This document shows positions 58,591 through 64,000 of a DNA stretch of 64,000 nucleotides, one piece after another. The stretch is from Helicoverpa zea (Eukaryota > Arthropoda > Insecta > Lepidoptera > Noctuidae): assembly GCF_022581195.2 (NCBI RefSeq), contig NC_061467.1:5456001-5520000 (forward strand), in the 5' to 3' direction. Position 1 is the stretch's first letter. Each line of letters starts with the position of its first letter. The notes under the pieces were generated by a model that worked only from the letters and a program-made list of their open reading frames with translations, was not told where the DNA came from and ran no database searches. Made by a program: the position numbers and the translations under genes.

Positions 58591-61500
58591 CCAGTAAATG
58601 ACCGTTTTGTCTGATTACCGAACCCGCTGGCTCTGAAACCGTTCCACCCCACTGATGTACAACCTATTCACAATCGTTTTGGTTACGACCAAAACCAAAA
58701 CAACGCTCACTAACGTAACCTTAAACTTTACCCGATTTATTTATACAAACGACAACAATGCGCAATTCTCAAACAATTCTGTCTTAAGTATTTCCAGTCG
58801 TGGTGGAAGAAATCTTATTTGTTCGTTTTGTGTCGTCGCCTTAACCGCCGGGAGCGCTGACGGGGACCACTCGGTTCATTTTTATTTTTTGAGTCGTAAA
58901 CCAAAGTCTACGAGTTATGAACGTTGATTTATATGTTAATGGTCTCTGCAGCGACTGTCGAAATTTCATTTAGTCTGGAGTAGCTGTTCCCCACACGTGA
59001 GAGGTTGATACTTCATAATCCGAGGGTACCACGGCGGTTCGGTGACATTGTGGAAACGGCCATCCATCATCCTAGTATCAAAATTTGAAGTTGACATAAA
59101 GTGGATGAGAAAATGATTGATGCGTCGGCGACTCCCTAAAGCCATTGGCACTTACCGAAACTAAAGCATTAATTGAATAAACGCTTCGTAATTAGGTATG
59201 TGAGCACAAGAAATAAATGAGCTTTCGGCCGATATCTGTCCTAAAGTTAATAAGCGACATTCCTAAAATTCTCAACACTATTATTGTATCCGTTATTTAA
59301 GCTACAATACTTTAGGGAAAAAATTAAAACGTTATACTAGAACGAGCCTGTCTGTTTTCATTTATTTTTAATGTTCACTAGCACGCTATTCACTAATTAA
59401 CAAATTATAGCTAACGGAATGCGTAACTAAACGCAAAGAATGAATAAAAATAGTCTAAACGAAAAAAAATAATAAAAATAAAAGTAATGGAAAGGAAATT
59501 CATACGATTCATGTATTTTTGGAAATCTGCAGGCGTTGTCAGATGAATCGCTTTTGTCTGACTTCTGTCTAAGCCACAAATATAGATGTAAGTACAGTCA
59601 CCGCTCCATAACTCTGCCGATTGACATAGTCGCAAGAATGAAAGGTCAATGGGAATGGAGCTCTTAAAATAGGATCCCTCCACGGTATATTATTGGAATT
59701 CCGTTGTATACAATTGGGATGTTCCGTATTTCATATGAATTGTTTCGGACAGGCTTCCCTGGTTTTGTGAAGGATTTCCGATGGACCAAGTAAAATGTGC
59801 AAAATATTTCCCGAAAACCCGCATAACTCCGATAAAAATATATGGGTAAAAATGTAAGTAATGCTGCTGGGTAACAGAAGAGAAAGAAGCAATATTTATT
59901 AACATTTCGCCACAACGTATTTATGTTTACAAACAACAAATGTGTTTCAACGAACTTAAATGAAACTTTCAAGCAAACCGCAAAGCAAACTGAAATATCT
60001 TAAATTCGAAATAACTCATTCAAATTCACGGGAATGCTTGAAATCATTATAACGAATACTTAATCCAAATATTCCCCACGGCTTGCGCTTCCACGAAAGT
60101 AAACGTGTCGTTCTTAATGGCTTCAACTGTACTCTGTGTACGTGCCTGCCTGGTCTTACAGTCATTACATGAAATGTATAGTCCTAGGTACCTAGTATAC
60201 CCGTAAAATTTTCCACGAAGCCATTACTTTAAACTTCATATGCAAGGGGGAGATTGCAAATTCACGTGTGGCCGTTAGTAAAAACTGAGCATTCATTAGT
60301 TTTGTGACTTGCACTGTGACTTGCCTGCGATACGCTAATGATGTAACGCTTACGTTTGTTAAACTTTGTCTCGCGTGTGATGCGGGTTATACACTCTGCG
60401 CTTCTTTAATCTTTTAGTTCATTACTTTACTGTAAACACATTTATGGATATCTTCCTGCTATCGAGCTTTTTTCACCAGGAAAATAAAGACTAGATATTT
60501 TATCCTGATGTATAGGTACGTGCACGCTATACCTACCTAATACTGTTAGTATCCGCACATCCATCCAAACTTTCATGTCTATTTTATTTGAGCAATAAAA
60601 CTATCTGCACTACCTATTAATTCACAAGAACCTACTCGGATTTTCAATTCAGCGCAATAGATGTTCGTCGTTCGAATATAATTAATAAACCCTCATTCAT
60701 TTTATTGTAATGTTACCAGGAACATTATATTTTAATTACATTAAATATTTCTAAACAGCGATTTATTTATGGCAATCGTTATCACAGTTTTATTACGAAC
60801 CCACAATCCCGTAATAAATTCCCCACACATAAACATTTACCCCGTTGGAGGATTTATTTGATTGTTTTCATGACTTGCATGCCTCCCTTGCTCGACTGAT
60901 AACATTTTTTATGTCCAAACTGCGCGAAAATAGGTTACGACGACCCTTTCGTTGATCCATGAATGACGAACAACTTCTATGCGGATCTGAATCAGACCCT
61001 CAAAATATTATCGACAAAAACTCAAACTGCCACGTCACTGGATTTACTACTTTTGTTCTAAGTGAATGCGAGTTCATTTATAACTTCATTTCATGCAAGC
61101 TTAAAATACTTAAAAGCCTGTCATCCTCGTGATGTTTAATCAGCCTGTGAAGCATCGCCGCTTAATTTGTAAAGTGTCAAAATAAACAGATTGATTAAAT
61201 TATGTACAAAGGTGGGTTCGGACGTGAAGGTGAGTGGATTCATTAGTCCACGTGACTTGCAGTGTAAAAGCGAATGTCACCGAGCACCGACCACTCCCGG
61301 CTGCGGCCCGATGGCGACAACCCTCAGGGTTTACTGCTTCTAAAATACAACCCGGATTCACCGGCTCCATTACACTAATTACGTTTCGAATTTAGAACGC
61401 TCATGTTTATTTATATTGTTTGCTTTGTTCAAACTTTATAGCTCGTATAAAACTTTAAAGTGTCCAAATTGACTCATCTTGGTTGGACCACCAATAAAAT

Positions 61501-64000
61501 AAAAAACCCTCGGTTGTTAACTGACTTAAAAATCGACTAATTAATAAAATCTTAACTTTTAATTAGTCTATAAAAATGAAATTAACCCACTACCGTGTTG
61601 GTTATTAATTCTCGTTTATCAGATTTTTTCTTGAAACGAGTTTTACGAAAGTTTTTCAACACCGGACTTAATCTGATATAATTTAGCGGGCGTACAATAT
61701 TTTGTCCTTATTGTTAAAGTTTCCTCGTCATTAAAATGTATAATCACATTGTGTAAATAGTGTGGTGGTGTTATCTTTACAACGTTATCGCTGTGAGTTA
61801 TTACGACTATGGACTTTCACCTAGTGTCGCGTGCACTTAAAATTAACGGTATCAGCTAAGTACTCACGGGGGTCTCCGCGGACAGTGGTCGCGCCGTCGA
61901 TAGCATTGCAATAAACTCGAGCCTCATCACACTATTTCGTAATTGGATCGTAAACTTCTGTAAAATTATTACCTGTCTTTACTAGCTTGCTTTCATGACC
62001 ATTTTATTTACCTACTTCCTACATTTCCTTAACAATCGTACGCCCGATACCATTTAGTTCGGAAGAGAATTTTATTGCATGTAAATTCGTTGTAACACTT
62101 ATTTCACAATAATTTTAGAACTTTTATAAACATGTTTCAACAATTTTGTATAATGTTGAAACTTTATTCTGAACATTCTTTTCTTTACGTTCAAATTATA
62201 AGCAATAAAATGTCACCATATTTTTCAATTTAATATGTTTTAAAATATTTTATCAGACCGTTGGGGCGTTAGATGATATTTTCTTCGATAACTTTCAATG
62301 TTGGCCTATTTATGAAACATGAATGGAGTTTTTCTCGAAAGCAGCGATGGGTAACGGAAGATTGGGCAATATATTCCAACATATCGTTTATCTGAAAAAA
62401 TGGATAATGGCCGTTGTATATCAGTTAGATAGGATGAATACCGAATCCAAAAGCTTACACTGGTTTCGACTTTTTATCGCGTTACTGTAGATAACGAGTT
62501 GGTAGAAAATTTTCGTCAATTTTTTTGTACAATTACGGCTCGTCAACAATACTGTACTAACTATTACCTAAATGGCAACACATATGCAGAGTTGATATGC
62601 ATCGCTTTTGTTTAATATCAATAGACGATATTGATTACAAAACACTACTCTAAATGCAACATGTGACAAACATCTGTACGATATCAAAGCTTAAAGCTAT
62701 CATATTGCACCGACTGATTGATGCCAAAGGTCGTCTGCCCACAATGACGTAACGCCGTATCTGTTATGATGCCCACTTATCTGTTTGGACGCTGCTTTAT
62801 ATCGGAAACGTGAATCATTTTTAAAGCAACACATATCACATTTCGATGCCATCGCGCAGATAGCCTAATTGCAGAGGGTCGGACACAATCATGAATATTG
62901 CGCGCTTGACACCGCGTAGGCTCCAACGTGATTTATAACCGGCCAAGTAACACCGCGTTGAATTCCACACATTTACAACTGAATGAACTAGTCAGTTCAC
63001 AACATATGCACGCCAAGATAACGTCATTAGACAGCTTCATCTGTCAATTGAGGCGTGACCACCGACGTATCAGAGACGTATCGAATGCCTGGCATTCGTG
63101 GTGACTAATACTGGATTAATTATCACTGTTTGCTGTGCAACCACTCGAGTGGAATGACCTCTGTCTGCACCAAGTGTAAAATGTTGATTTTATGAAGGTG
63201 CAACGTCGACAAGTTGACACAAGCGAGACGTTACAATAATATTACTATTATCAGTCAGCTGTTTGAGTTAGTTCTCATCCAACGCGCAAACTAATTTATT
63301 CAGGGCGTGAGTTCACACAGCCGGGGCCATGACACTCCGCTGGTTCATCGTGACTCAAATTAAAAATGTCATGGAAACTAGGAAGATATGAAAGTATGTA
63401 TGTGTACTTAAAAATACAAACATCCATGCAATCTAAGCGCCATGATGGTTTCAGTATCTTGTTATTTCTCAGTTTAATTTAAATATGTAAATTTTATTAG
63501 GCATAATACAGACTGAGGACTCTTGAATTGCAAATGAATGTGACATTACGTTTTATAGGCTGGTAGCCAATTCGCCGGCTCGTTTCCTTGGAGCTGACGG
63601 CAAATTTTCACTTAGGAATGCCCTTAGATTTAGTGGTTATTCATTGGATACACATTGAACCCATTTAACAATCAACTGCTTCGTTTAAAAGCATTGAATT
63701 CACATAGTCTTAATTTAAACATGCTCGCTACAAATTATCAGGTGAATCGACTAAGTGATTTTTACTGCACCCGTGTAGTAGGTAATTTACGACAAAGTAT
63801 GGGAATAAACCTGGAATAGACAATAAGCATTCAACAATACACACTGTACTATGGATGGAAAATGGAATTAAGTTCTCCACGTAAATTACATACATAATGC
63901 AATTTAATTTGAGAACCGAGAACTGAATAAATATTGTATCTAGGTGAAATTATCGCACAATATAATATATTTTACAGCCATTTAATAGGTCGTAGTGAAC

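Larger units (their letters stand above)
54452..64000. other. Long stretch without supportable genes
   Basis: About 9.5 kb, mostly AT-rich. Noted: a 14-bp palindrome TTGTGACGTCACAA (54515-54528) with a CRE/ATF core; a (GAA)n run at about 56265-56282; an LTR-like block at about 56470-56600; a CpG-rich block at 58498-58590; and a minus-strand candidate start exon at 61868-61906. ORFs up to about 102 codons resemble nothing known. Confidence 0.5.

Overview
This 64 kb window looks like AT-rich, gene-poor nuclear DNA of a moth or butterfly (Lepidoptera). The inference rests on the repeats: a LEP1-type Helitron, tRNA-headed SINEs with RTE-type LINE tails, the interspersed repeat containing GGCCAAGTGCGAGTCGGACTCG-like sequence, and RTE and CR1/L2-like LINEs. 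No bacterial-style gene organisation, rRNA, canonical tRNA or CRISPR array was seen, and no complete host protein-coding gene can be supported. The window reads as intergenic DNA or the inside of one or more very long introns.

Layout. 1-240 is the remainder of a composite SINE cut by the window edge. 711-1277 is a common lepidopteran interspersed repeat. 3108-5174 is a repeat cluster: a 5'-truncated CR1/L2-like LINE (minus strand), a PIF/Harbinger-type MITE with perfect 44-bp terminal inverted repeats, and a second MITE family (called family A here). 6043-6793 holds decayed Helitron and RTE-tail fragments. 15005-15382 is a full-length tRNA-derived SINE with a 16-bp target-site duplication, followed by a Helitron at 15578-15762. 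17400-17497 is a deleted family A copy. 21869-22828 is a 960-bp element with terminal inverted repeats that carries what looks like a terminal protein exon. 34631-35248 is a GC-rich foldback MITE with TTA target duplications. 38067-38271 is another family A copy. 39527-40008 is a 5'-truncated RTE-like LINE with a 19-bp target duplication. 46842-49997 is the outstanding feature: an apparently full-length RTE-clade LINE on the minus strand with one uninterrupted endonuclease/reverse-transcriptase ORF and a perfect 12-bp target duplication. 54306-54451 is a small foldback MITE.

How the parts relate. The only convincing proteins are LINE replication proteins. The intact RTE could supply activity in trans to SINEs and truncated copies, which have similar 3' ends, but that partnership is inferred. 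The remaining single-copy DNA carries only scattered low-confidence hints of host exons: + strand candidates at 29597, 32201 and 51009 and minus-strand candidates near 16575 and 61868. These would fit a long-intron gene but need transcript data. I found no convincing novel multi-gene system. The most unusual items are the intact RTE, the two SINE types sharing a body but differing in tail, the TIR element with an exon-like cargo, and the foldback MITEs.
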